Both the position numbers and the translations under genes were made by a program. This document shows positions 1 to 7,880 of a stretch of 64,000 bases of DNA, one piece after another; the stretch's first letter is position 1; each line of letters starts with the position of its first letter. The notes under the pieces were generated by a model that was given only the letters and a program-made list of their open reading frames with translations, made no database searches and was not told the DNA's origin. Location of the stretch: the NCBI GenBank assembly GCA_020630775.1, contig JAHDIN010000005.1:25463-89462 (forward strand), given 5' to 3'. This DNA is from Saprospiraceae bacterium (GTDB taxonomy: Bacteria; Bacteroidota; Bacteroidia; Chitinophagales; Saprospiraceae).

Positions 1-1241
1 AAAATGGAGGTGATGGTTGGATCGCATTTGTCTTCTTCGTCTACGCGGAATCTGGGGAAGTTGGGCATATTGCCAAGCGAAGAAATATGCGGTAAGGTAA
101 TACCATGTTGAACAAAATCACAGGCTTGTCCTTTTTCGTTAGGTTTGTTTATAACGTGATAAGTACGTGTGCTACTTCCGCTGGCCATATATATTTTGCA
201 ATTAGGTGCCAATGCCATGATATGGAATGTTGTAGCGAAAGGATCGCTGGAACCGTCCCATACATCTATTAATTCTAAACCATCCTCTAAGTTAGGTTCA
301 GTGATATCTAATTGCCAAAGGCTATCAGTGACACCGAAGTAAAGAAATTGACTGTTTGGTGAAAATTCTATGGTTGAAAAAATAACTTCTTCTGTATCCT
401 TTATTTTTAGTTGTTTTAAATTACTTAACTCACCTGATGATCTATCAAAATCATATAGTAGAAGATTGTCGTAAGCGTTGAATAATGCATACTTGGTACC
501 GTCAGGTGAGAATTTGGCATGACCTGAACCTGAAATCCATTTGTCAAAGTATGGTCCTATATTTTGAATGAAATTTTGACTAAACCCATTCTCGTCTAAA
601 AGGATAGTTAAATAATCATTATTTGTATCTAAAGGTTGTATTATCCACCAATCTCTACCATTAATATGATTAATAGCAGTTAAGTAATTGTAGGCTAGTC
701 TTAAACTATCGCTTAATACTTTATTTTTTTGAATGACATCACCAAAGCCATTATTAAACTCAAGGTTTACAGATGAATGTCTTAATTCCCTATATCTTGC
801 ACTATCATTTGGCATTACAGGTTTATGTAAAATGTGAAAAATATTTTCTTCACTTGGATCTGGTAGGATTAAAATTTCCTGTTTGCCCAAATATCCTCTG
901 CTCTTACAAGAATCACCGAGTGTTTCGAAATAATCATTATTATTCAGTTCTCTGCCATTAGGCATAATATTATGATTTCGATCAATAACCACACAACCAT
1001 TTGAATAGAATAATAAATTTCCATCGTTATCGCTTATTGAGGCGTTAAGACCACTTATACTTTGCGGAATAAGACCTTGCCAAGATTGCAAATGTTGTGA
1101 TTCTTTAAAGTCGAAGCCATAACCTTCAGTGCCTTCAGATGGCTCAGTATCGTTACTAAAAACCCAAACGTAATCTTGTTTATTTTGAGCTGGTAGAGAT
1201 CCATATAACAGGCAAATAAATATGACTAAGAGTTGTTTCAT
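1..1241 (-). CDS. Partial T9SS-type secreted beta-propeller-like protein (3' end outside window)
   Basis: This reading frame is open from an ATG at 1241 down to the window edge, so only about 413 N-terminal residues are seen and the stop lies outside. It begins with a signal peptide (MKQLLVIFICLLYGSLPAQ) and continues with the same blocks as the rightward gene at 1539: an FSPDGTKYALF motif, an EFSPNSQFLYF motif, a DSLWQLDI stretch, and HVINKPNEKGQACDFVQ near the edge. SPDG/SPNS motifs are typical of WD40/PD40-like propeller blades, so I infer a secreted or surface propeller protein. The paralogue has a C-terminal sorting domain, so this one probably does too, beyond the window. The two genes are transcribed divergently from a shared 300-bp gap. 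Substrate or partner is unknown. Confidence 0.8.
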   Translation of the reverse strand, partial: MKQLLVIFICLLYGSLPAQNKQDYVWVFSNDTEPSEGTEGYGFDFKESQHLQSWQGLIPQSISGLNASISDNDGNLLFYSNGCVVIDRNHNIMPNGRELNNNDYFETLGDSCKSRGYLGKQEILILPDPSEENIFHILHKPVMPNDSARYRELRHSSVNLEFNNGFGDVIQKNKVLSDSLRLAYNYLTAINHINGRDWWIIQPLDTNNDYLTILLDENGFSQNFIQNIGPYFDKWISGSGHAKFSPDGTKYALFNAYDNLLLYDFDRSSGELSNLKQLKIKDTEEVIFSTIEFSPNSQFLYFGVTDSLWQLDITEPNLEDGLELIDVWDGSSDPFATTFHIMALAPNCKIYMASGSSTRTYHVINKPNEKGQACDFVQHGITLPHISSLGNMPNFPRFRVDEEDKCDPTITSI

Positions 1242-1306
1242 TTAATGTTTGACTACTTTTTCAATTTTCGTGATTCCATCATTAAAAATAACTCTAATTA
1301 AGTAAA

Positions 1307-1348
1307 TGCGCGCTGCGCTCGCTGCTCGAAGTCTTCAGACTTCGAATA
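1307..1348. repeat. GC-rich block with perfect hairpin between divergent paralogues
   Basis: A GC-rich stretch (cgcgctgcgctcgctgctcg) stands out from its AT-rich surroundings. It is followed by a perfect inverted repeat at 1327-1344, with arms CGAAGTC and GACTTCG around a 4-nt TTCA loop. It lies in the divergent promoter gap. It could be a dispersed intergenic element or a small RNA hairpin; nothing in the sequence decides this. Confidence 0.5.
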
Positions 1349-1538
1349 AGTATCTTACATTGAATAATTTAGTTCTATAAATTCTAGAAATGTCAGACTT
1401 CAAGCAAAACAGATGAACTTTCTAAAAAAAGCTCGACTCAAATATTTTAAATTCAGGCTTATATGTCGTGACATACACCTATGGACAAAGCCTATTGGAT
1501 TCTCAAAAAATATTAATTTGGAAGTAGAAGGTGTATCT

Positions 1539-3059
1539 ATGAAAGTATCACACATAATTATGTTATTCTTTGCATGTAGTGTTCAATTGCTGCAGGCTCA
1601 GAATAAACAAGACTACCATTGGTTTTTTGGAAATGCAGAGACATCAACTCATTTTGATTTTAATAAAGAAACATTTGATCCGCAATCAAATAGTCATCAA
1701 CAAAAGATATCGTTTGATCGCAATAATGCTTCTGTATCAGATAAAAATGGGAATCTGTTATTTTATACAAATGGTTGTGCTGTAGCTGATGCCAGCCATG
1801 AAATAATGGAAAATGGTGATAGTATCAATGCAGGCGCATTTTTTGATGAAATCTGGGAGGGCGATTGTTACTTTGGATATCCTGGTAAACAGGATGTTTT
1901 AATTTTGCAAGACCCTAATTATGAGTCAGGATACTACCTAATACATAAAACAAGGGAATATAACCAAGGTGGGAATCCTCAAACTTTTACAAAGTATCTT
2001 AAATACACCTATATAGATATGACCTTGAATAATGGATTGGGTGCTGTGACTGAAAAGAATAAAATATTCTTTGAATCTAATTTCCCGTATGGTTTTTTAA
2101 GTGCTATCAAAGCAAAAGATTCAGAGTCTTGGTGGATCACACAAATGAAAGATTCATTGAATCTGCTGCATGTAATTGAGTTGAATGAACAAGGTTTTTC
2201 GATTAAAGATTCTTTGCTTTTAGGGGAAGAAAGGATTGATACATTTCGGTCCTATGGTAGTGAAGTGCGCTTTTCACCAGACGGGACGAAGTTTGCCTAC
2301 TTTACTAAAGAAAGGGGATTGTGGTTGTATGATTTTGATAGGACGGATGCTTCATTTAGCAATTTAAGGCAAATATCCTTTTCAAAGCCAGAATCGATGT
2401 GGGCGTTTTCAAGTGTTGAATTTAGCCCTAATTCTGAGCTATTATATTTAATGTCCGGCGATTCTTTATGGCAAGTGGATTTAAATGAAGCCATCTTATC
2501 GAGGGGGTTAGAGCTTATAGATGTTCATGATGATGTACCCGATCCCATCGATGGTACATTTTTTACAAGCGCTTTAGGCCCAGATTGTAGGATTTACATA
2601 AGGGAAGGCAATTCTTCCTATTCTATGCATGTCATCAATAAGCCCAATGAAAAAGGCAAGGCATGTGAGTTTGTTCAGAGAGGAATAAAGTTGCCAATTT
2701 TCACATCCACAGGAAGTTTTCCAAACTTCCCAAGATACAGAGTAGATGATGTGGATAAGTGTGACCCCACAATCACATCGATATTCGGAGAGGCCGTTTA
2801 TTTTAGAAAAGACCTGATGGCTTATCCTAACCCATGTATAGATATCTTAAAAGTGGACATTCCTTCTAATGAAAGTGGGCAGCTTTTTCTGTTTGATTTA
2901 AATGGGCGGATGATAAAAAGCTTCACTGTAGAAAGATCGGATAAGGTAGATATAGATTTATCTTTTCTGGAGTCGGGCAGTTATAGTTTGGAATTTGTGC
3001 CGAAGGATAATCAGGAGCGGTTGGTTTGGACAACGAGGGTGATCAAGACTTCGCTTTAG
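1539..3059 (+). CDS. T9SS type A cargo, secreted beta-propeller-like protein
   Basis: A protein of 506 residues if started at the ATG at 1539. I chose that start because the signal peptide (MKVSHIIMLFFACSVQLLQAQ) follows it directly; a start 126 bp upstream would put 42 residues in front of the signal peptide. The body has blade-like motifs (RFSPDGTKFAYF, EFSPNSELLYL) and many aromatic residues. The last 80 residues form a T9SS type A sorting domain: AYPNPCIDILKVDI, then LFDLNGRMIKSF, then a GSYSLEF strand. This predicts export through the outer membrane and attachment to the surface or release. It is a full-length paralogue of the truncated gene at 1-1241, in inverted orientation. Molecular function unknown. 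Confidence 0.85.
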   Translation: MKVSHIIMLFFACSVQLLQAQNKQDYHWFFGNAETSTHFDFNKETFDPQSNSHQQKISFDRNNASVSDKNGNLLFYTNGCAVADASHEIMENGDSINAGAFFDEIWEGDCYFGYPGKQDVLILQDPNYESGYYLIHKTREYNQGGNPQTFTKYLKYTYIDMTLNNGLGAVTEKNKIFFESNFPYGFLSAIKAKDSESWWITQMKDSLNLLHVIELNEQGFSIKDSLLLGEERIDTFRSYGSEVRFSPDGTKFAYFTKERGLWLYDFDRTDASFSNLRQISFSKPESMWAFSSVEFSPNSELLYLMSGDSLWQVDLNEAILSRGLELIDVHDDVPDPIDGTFFTSALGPDCRIYIREGNSSYSMHVINKPNEKGKACEFVQRGIKLPIFTSTGSFPNFPRYRVDDVDKCDPTITSIFGEAVYFRKDLMAYPNPCIDILKVDIPSNESGQLFLFDLNGRMIKSFTVERSDKVDIDLSFLESGSYSLEFVPKDNQERLVWTTRVIKTSL

Positions 3060-3099
3060 GGAGGTCTAGGGAATAGGGTTTAGGGTCTAAGGATTGACA

Positions 3100-3285
3100 G
3101 TTGACCGTTTCTTTTAATTTGTTTATAAATTTCATGTACACTTTAGAACTCCTTCCCTTTGAAGGGAAGGTTGGGATGGGTCAAAAGAAGAGTCTAAGGA
3201 TTGGCTATTGATGATGCTTGAATACAGTTGTTTTAAGCAAGTAATTATCTATATCGCATCGAGGTTACAAACCTCGACGATCGGG
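3100..3285. repeat. First unit of a ~185-bp tandem duplication (intact)
   Basis: From GTTGACCGTTTCTTTT through the palindrome CTTCCCTTTGAAGGGAAGG and the text GGTTGGGATGGGTC to a REP-like CGAGGTT...AACCTCG palindrome, this unit is repeated almost exactly further right. The second unit starts at 3308, is interrupted at 3371 by the insertion sequence, and resumes at 4848-4966. Unit lengths are 186 and about 183 bp once the IS is removed. No gene is seen in 3060-3427. Confidence 0.8.
3257..3285. repeat. REP-like palindromic unit, copy 1
   Basis: Core reads CATCGAGGTTACAAACCTCG and then ACGATCGGG: a 7-bp stem CGAGGTT/AACCTCG around ACA, followed by a conserved tail. The same unit occurs at 4939-4966, 58416-58446 and 59425-59455, with an inverted, diverged copy near 58582-58612. 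Confidence 0.8.
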
Positions 3286-3307
3286 TGATTGACTATGCCT
3301 GAAAAAG

Positions 3308-3371
3308 GTTGACCGTTTCTTTTGATCTGTTTATAGATTTATCTACAATTTAGAACTCCTTCCCTTTGAAG
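3308..3371. repeat. Second duplication unit, left part, cut by the IS
   Basis: Matches 3100-3163 of the first unit (GTTGACCGTTTCTTTT ... AACTCCTTCCCTTTGAAG) with a few substitutions. It breaks at the IS left end and resumes at 4848. Confidence 0.75.
3364..3371. other. Target-site duplication, left copy (8 bp)
   Basis: CTTTGAAG directly before the left inverted repeat is repeated at 4840-4847 directly after the right one. The uninterrupted target survives in the first duplication unit as CCCTTTGAAGGG, so both the insertion site and the 8-bp duplication can be read directly. Confidence 0.85.
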
Positions 3372-3427
3372 CTACCGTGTACACACATATTATAATAATT
3401 CGTTATATTTAGTTAAATAAGAAAACT

Positions 3428-3496
3428 ATGTCACTAAATGTAAAGTGTCCTGACCTACGTTTAGCAAAAAGGGGGCTGCCATTCACAATGGCTTAA
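3428..3496 (+). pseudogene. 5' fragment of the IS transposase, in a different frame
   Basis: A 22-codon frame begins at ATG 3428 and contains DLRLAKR, resembling the D-x-R-L-x-x-R block near the N terminus of Tn5-type transposases. It stops at 3494-3496. The next frame (-1) is open from 3454 and continues into the main transposase frame. The switch coincides with an A5G5 run at 3465-3474. Adding one base there, or slipping back one base during translation, would join the two frames into a protein of about 464 residues, which is the family's usual size. Confidence 0.6.
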
Positions 3497-3606
3497 TAAA
3501 TAATTTCACAAGCTCGATAAAGCGTTGTTTTTTAGATAGAAAAGATTGTGTTTCTGTCTATCGATATTTAGATAATTCAAAGATATCGGAACAATACCTA
3601 AAAGAT

Positions 3607-4821
3607 TTGATGTACAGTAAATGTCGTAGTAGCTGTACAGAAAAAGAGGTTTTAGTTCTATGTGATACTACCGAATTTAATATTGACAATCAAAAAGGAA
3701 GAATAAAAGATTTTACAGGTTTAGGTGCTACTTCACATAATAGTACCATTGGATTTTTTGCTCATTCAGCTTTAGTTATTGACCGCTTTTCTAATCATAA
3801 ATTAGGATGGGCACATATTAATTTGTTTAACAGAACACTTAAGAATAAACCATTTGTAAGATCAAATTCATCCGTTGCTATTGAGCAAAAAGAGTCTTTC
3901 AAATGGCAAAAAGCATGTTTAGAAAGTATTGATAAAGTAGTAGATACAGCAAAGAAAGTATGGTATGTCATGGATCGGGAAGCGGACATCTATGAATTGA
4001 TGGAAAGAGTAACACCAAGAGCAAACTATATTATACGAGCCAGACATAATAGAAGACTATTAAACTCTGAAGAGGAATCAGTGCTACTCATTGATGATAT
4101 AAAATCGAAAGCTGTTCAATCTGATGTAACATTGCACATAAATGGTGAATCAAGAGGTCAAATAAAAAGAGATATTAGATGTGAATTAAGGTATTATAAG
4201 TATACAATACCGATAAGCCGAAAAGTACTGAAAAAAGAGGAGTATGCACAAAGTGTAGAAGTGTATATAATTCATATAGAGCAACAAGAGAAAACAGTAA
4301 AAAAGGGAGAGAAGTTTTTAGGATGGACTTTACTAACAAACGAGCAGATAGAAACTAGTGATCAGGCTATGCAAATAATAGAATACTATAAGAAACGGTG
4401 GGAAATAGAAGAAGCATTTAGATTATTAAAGCAGCAAGGATTTAATATAGAAAGCAGTCAATTAGAAAGTGGTTCCCGAATAAGAAAATGGTTATTATTA
4501 GGTATGGATGCATCGATAACAATAATGAAATTAAAAACCTCCAGAGCAGGAGATACAGATTTAAAAACACAAGAAGTTTTTGATGAGCAAGAAAGACAAT
4601 GTTTGGAATTATTAAATACAAGGCTTCAAGGTAAAACAGAGAAATTGAAAAACCCTCATGATAAAAAGAATTTAGCTTGGGCAGCCTGGTTAATAGCAAG
4701 ACTTGGAGGATGGGATGGTTATCAGTCACAAAGACCTCCAGGAACAATAACATTTAAAAGAGGATTGGATCGATTTTATCAACAAGCTATGATATTTAAA
4801 CTCTTAAAAGATTCTTCTTAA
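3607..4821 (+). CDS. IS4-family DDE transposase (main frame, N terminus probably elsewhere)
   Basis: Catalyses cut-and-paste movement of the surrounding element. Numbered from the TTG at 3607, the catalytic residues are D20 (VLVLCDTTEFN), D123 (MDREADIYE) and E268 in the family signature Y261-x2-R264-x3-E268-x6-K275, an exact YREK match. Domains before D20 are short for the family. The frame stays open upstream to 3454 and supplies a YRYLDN block like the family's YRF.DN, so the true N terminus lies left of 3607 and needs the frame of the 22-codon fragment at 3428. The left and right element ends lie 235 bp and 18 bp away. The enzyme may be made by -1 frameshifting, or the copy may be dead. 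Confidence 0.88.
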   Translation: MMYSKCRSSCTEKEVLVLCDTTEFNIDNQKGRIKDFTGLGATSHNSTIGFFAHSALVIDRFSNHKLGWAHINLFNRTLKNKPFVRSNSSVAIEQKESFKWQKACLESIDKVVDTAKKVWYVMDREADIYELMERVTPRANYIIRARHNRRLLNSEEESVLLIDDIKSKAVQSDVTLHINGESRGQIKRDIRCELRYYKYTIPISRKVLKKEEYAQSVEVYIIHIEQQEKTVKKGEKFLGWTLLTNEQIETSDQAMQIIEYYKKRWEIEEAFRLLKQQGFNIESSQLESGSRIRKWLLLGMDASITIMKLKTSRAGDTDLKTQEVFDEQERQCLELLNTRLQGKTEKLKNPHDKKNLAWAAWLIARLGGWDGYQSQRPPGTITFKRGLDRFYQQAMIFKLLKDSS

Positions 4822-4839
4822 GTTATGTGTACACGGTAG

Positions 4840-4966
4840 CTTTGAAGGGAAGGTTGGGATGGGTCTAAAGAGGGTTTAGTGATTGGCTATTGATGATGTC
4901 TGAATACAGTTGATTTAAGCAAGTAATTATCTATACTGCATCGAGGTTGCAAACCTCGACGAACGG
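4840..4966. repeat. Second duplication unit, right part, with target duplication and REP-like copy 2
   Basis: 4840-4847 is the right CTTTGAAG target duplication. The text then resumes the unit interrupted at 3371 (GGGAAGGTTGGGATGGGTC ... AAGCAAGTAATTATCTATA) and ends in a REP-like palindrome at 4939-4966 with stem CGAGGTT/AACCTCG and one substitution in the loop. No gene is seen between 4840 and 5115. Confidence 0.75.
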
Positions 4967-5064
4967 ATATCAATTACATCAAATAATCGTGTATTCATTA
5001 CAAATACGGAAACTATGTAAATAATCGCAAAATCCGCAATCTTATAAATAAGCCAAAATTTGGA

Positions 5065-5112
5065 CCTAGAATCCTAGAAACCTAGAAACCTAGAAACCTA
5101 GAAACCTAGAAA
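5065..5112. repeat. 8-bp minisatellite, six units, immediately after trpA
   Basis: Six back-to-back copies of CCTAGAAA (the leftmost reads CCTAGAAT) end 3 bp from the trpA stop codon at 5116-5118. On the trpA strand this is a run of TTTCTAGG in the 3' untranslated region. The perfect units suggest slippage-driven copy-number change. Confidence 0.9.
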
Positions 5113-5115
5113 CCT

Positions 5116-5892
5116 TTACTCCTCTCCTCTAATCCTGCTAACAAACCCCTCGATACCTCCCACACCCTCACGCTTTAAATGACGAATAAAAGCGCTTCCG
5201 ATAATCGCGCCATTCGCATGTTGACAGGCATCTTTGAAGCTTTGGTTATCGTGGATGCCAAACCCAATGAGTCTCGGACATGGCAGGTGCATATGGTTAA
5301 TGCGTTCGAAATATGCTTTTTGTTGATTGTCTATATCGGATTGATTTCCTGTAATGCTTGATCTCGATACCATGTAAAGAAATCCTGAACTTTCATTAGC
5401 GGCTTCTTTGATCCTAAAGGCGTCGGTTTCAGGGGTAATTAGAAAAGACATGCTCACATTGTTTTCTACAAATAAAGATTTGTGATGCGCTTTGTAGAAG
5501 TCGATAGGTAAGTCAGGGATGATCATGCCGTCCACACCAGAGCTATTAAGTTGTTGTAATAATTTTTCAAAGCCATATTGAAGAAATTGATTGTAATATC
5601 CCATGACTACTATTGGAATGTTTGAAGTAGATCTGGCTTCTTTTATTTGGTCTAAAGTCTTAGATAAGGAGATGCCGTTTTTAAGTGCTTGGCTGCTGCT
5701 TTCTTGTATCGCTAATCCATCAGCCAGAGGGTCAGAGTAGGGGATGCCTACTTCAATAATATCTACTCCATGTTTATCTAGCTCCAATATAATCTGACTT
5801 GTGTCTTCTAGATTAGGGTAGCCCGCAGTAAAGTAAATGTTTAGTATGCCTGCATTCTTTTTCTTAAATAAATCAGCAATTCTATTGTTCAT
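5116..5892 (-). CDS. trpA: Tryptophan synthase alpha chain
   Basis: The alpha subunit splits indole-3-glycerol phosphate to indole and glyceraldehyde 3-phosphate and passes indole to TrpB. At 258 residues it has the usual length for a TIM-barrel TrpA. The two catalytic acids are present: E47 in IIEVGIPYSDP and D58 in PLADGLAIQ. A phosphate-binding GSAFIRHLK segment lies near the C terminus. It is the last gene of the trp operon. Unusually for this packed operon it is separated from trpB by a 184-bp spacer containing hairpins. An 8-bp minisatellite follows the stop. Confidence 0.95.
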   Translation of the reverse strand: MNNRIADLFKKKNAGILNIYFTAGYPNLEDTSQIILELDKHGVDIIEVGIPYSDPLADGLAIQESSSQALKNGISLSKTLDQIKEARSTSNIPIVVMGYYNQFLQYGFEKLLQQLNSSGVDGMIIPDLPIDFYKAHHKSLFVENNVSMSFLITPETDAFRIKEAANESSGFLYMVSRSSITGNQSDIDNQQKAYFERINHMHLPCPRLIGFGIHDNQSFKDACQHANGAIIGSAFIRHLKREGVGGIEGFVSRIRGEE

Positions 5893-6076
5893 GATTTAAA
5901 TTTTTGATGGAGTGATTTAATAACAAGGGTTAAAAAGATATGTGAGTGCTTGATTCAGAAGACGAAGCTCATTTTGAGATGCATAGCAGTAGCTATGGAT
6001 GGAAAAATAGCTGAAGCCTGCCTTGCTGTCATGCAGGTATTTTGGATCAATGACTTGCATAGGATTTGACAATTTG
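5893..6076. repeat. 184-bp hairpin-containing spacer inside the trp operon
   Basis: All other trp junctions overlap or are a few bases long, but here 184 bp separate trpB from trpA. The spacer holds a perfect hairpin CATAGC-AGTA-GCTATG (5982-5997) and CCTGC/GCAGG arms (6017-6037). No gene is seen. The CATAGC/GCTATG stem also occurs in the MITE-like block at 22712-22726, suggesting a shared dispersed element. Confidence 0.5.
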
Positions 6077-7267
6077 TTATTTAATCATTTCAATGTAAGT
6101 ATTTAAATCTTTATCACCTCTTCCCGAAAGATTAATAACGACTATGTCCTCTTTCTTAAATTCCTTTTGCTCAAGGACAGCTAATGCATGCGCCGTTTCT
6201 AATGCTGGTATGATACCTTCAGTTTTTGAAAGATAGTAGGCAGCATCTAAAGCTTCTTGGTCGGTTGCAGTAAAGACTTCAGCACGTTTGGTGTCTATAA
6301 GATGTGCATGCATGGGGCCGATGCCAGGGTAGTCAAGGCCAGCTGATATGGAATAAGGTTCTAGTATTTGACCATCCTCGTCTTGCATTAAGAGTGTTTT
6401 ACTTCCATGAATAATGCCATCTGTGCCTAATATAGATGTAGCTGCCGAGTGTCCAGAATGTATGCCTTTGCCTCCTGCTTCGGCTAGTATGAGTTTGCAA
6501 TTTTCTTCATGTAGAAAATGATACATCGCTCCTGCTGCATTTGATCCGCCGCCGACACAGGCTAGTATGTAATCTGGATATGCGCGCCCACATTTATCAA
6601 TCAGTTGATATTGTATCTCCTGCGAAATCACTGATTGAAAGCGCGCAACCATATCTGGAAATGGGTGTGGCCCTACAACGGATCCAATAATGTAATGGGT
6701 GTCTATAGGGTTGTCAATCCAGTCTCTAATGGCTTCATTTGTCGCGTCTTTTAAAGTCTTACTGCCACTTGTAGCAGGCTTAACTGTTGCGCCAAGCATC
6801 TTCATTCTTGCCACATTTGGTGCTTGCCGTTCTATATCTACTTCGCCCATATATACGATGCATTCGATACCCATTAGAGCACAAACAGTAGCAGTGGCTA
6901 CACCATGTTGACCTGCTCCAGTTTCTGCAATTATTCTTGTTTTACCAAGGCGTTTAGCAAGTATGATTTGACCTATCGTGTTATTGATCTTATGTGCACC
7001 AGTATGACAGAGGTCTTCTCTTTTCAGGTAAATTTGACATCCATAATTTTCGGACAAGTTTGTGGCAAAGTATAAAGGTGTTGGACGACCTACAAAATCT
7101 TTAAGCAATGCTTTAAACTCTTCTTGAAAACTTACTTCACCAATAATACTTAAATATTGCTTTTGTAAATTGGCGATATTAGAATGAAGCATCTCTGGAA
7201 TAAAGGCACCGCCAAATTTTCCATAAAAACCATTTTTGTCTATATCGTATTTTTTAACTGAATTCAT
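6077..7267 (-). CDS. trpB: Tryptophan synthase beta chain
   Basis: PLP enzyme that joins indole from TrpA with L-serine to give L-tryptophan. The 396 residues match the family. K93 in GAHKINN forms the Schiff base; E115 lies in ETGAGQHG; the PLP phosphate loop GGGSNA is at 239-244; the N-terminal FGKFGGAFIPE-type block is present (FYGKFGGAFIPE). The start codon overlaps the trpF stop by 4 bases, indicating translational coupling. It is TrpB1-type, with a dedicated alpha chain downstream. Confidence 0.96.
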   Translation of the reverse strand: MNSVKKYDIDKNGFYGKFGGAFIPEMLHSNIANLQKQYLSIIGEVSFQEEFKALLKDFVGRPTPLYFATNLSENYGCQIYLKREDLCHTGAHKINNTIGQIILAKRLGKTRIIAETGAGQHGVATATVCALMGIECIVYMGEVDIERQAPNVARMKMLGATVKPATSGSKTLKDATNEAIRDWIDNPIDTHYIIGSVVGPHPFPDMVARFQSVISQEIQYQLIDKCGRAYPDYILACVGGGSNAAGAMYHFLHEENCKLILAEAGGKGIHSGHSAATSILGTDGIIHGSKTLLMQDEDGQILEPYSISAGLDYPGIGPMHAHLIDTKRAEVFTATDQEALDAAYYLSKTEGIIPALETAHALAVLEQKEFKKEDIVVINLSGRGDKDLNTYIEMIK

Positions 7268-7878
7268 TTCCTCTCTTTTATCTGATTTATAAATTCTTGT
7301 ACCAGTTTTAAGTCTTTTAGTCCTGGCTTTATTTCAAATTTTGAATTAATATCTACACCACGAAATTCTGGGTGATTGATTGATTGTATCTCGTCACTAT
7401 CATTAGGTCCGATACCACCAGCTAATAAAAATGGCGTCTTACCTTGGTAGCTATTTAAAATACGCCAATCAAATTTTTGTCCAGAGCCGCCATGTTGTTT
7501 TGTTTTGGTATCAAACAAAAAGTAATCGCAAAAATCGAAATCCTTAGTTTGTTGAATGTCGCTTTCTGAACTGACAGAGAATACTTTAATGCACTTTGTG
7601 AAAGTCTTTACCTCTTGGCAGAATGCAATTGATTCGTTTCCATGGCATTGTACATATTCTAAATTAAAGTCTCGTGTTGTACTTTTTATTTGGTCAATGG
7701 AAGCATTTACAAAAACACCTGCAAGTGGGGTCTTGATTTGAGAAAAGTTATATGCAGCATCTTCTGGCCAATGTCTAGGACTTGGATTGTAAAAATTGAT
7801 ACCAATGAAGTCAACAGCTAAGTTGTCCATAGCTTCTAAGTTATTTGGATTATTTATGCCGCAAACTTTGACTAACAT
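7264..7878 (-). CDS. trpF: Phosphoribosylanthranilate isomerase
   Basis: Catalyses the Amadori rearrangement of N-(5-phosphoribosyl)anthranilate in the third committed step to tryptophan. It is a 204-residue TIM barrel with the catalytic pair C6 (KVCGI) and D176 (RGVDINSKFE), and the HGGSGQKFDW block at 129-138. The stop overlaps trpB by 4 bases and 2 bases separate it from trpC. It is a separate gene here, not fused to trpC as in Escherichia coli. Confidence 0.95.
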   Translation of the reverse strand: MLVKVCGINNPNNLEAMDNLAVDFIGINFYNPSPRHWPEDAAYNFSQIKTPLAGVFVNASIDQIKSTTRDFNLEYVQCHGNESIAFCQEVKTFTKCIKVFSVSSESDIQQTKDFDFCDYFLFDTKTKQHGGSGQKFDWRILNSYQGKTPFLLAGGIGPNDSDEIQSINHPEFRGVDINSKFEIKPGLKDLKLVQEFINQIKERK

Positions 7879-7880
7879 AT

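Larger units (their letters stand above)
3372..4839 (+). mobile_element. IS4-family (Tn5/IS50-like) insertion sequence, 1468 bp
   Basis: The ends are 14-bp perfect terminal inverted repeats, CTACCGTGTACACA at 3372-3385 and its complement at 4826-4839, flanked by the 8-bp duplication CTTTGAAG. Inside is one transposase gene with a DDE triad and YREK signature. The element sits in the palindrome of the second copy of a tandem duplication. The matching ends and clean target duplication suggest recent insertion, although the transposase 5' end appears frameshifted. Confidence 0.9.

Noticed and set aside
1413..1538. 42-codon N-terminal extension of the rightward paralogue
   Set aside because: The signal peptide begins at 1539 and the paralogue at 1241 starts at the same point in alignment.
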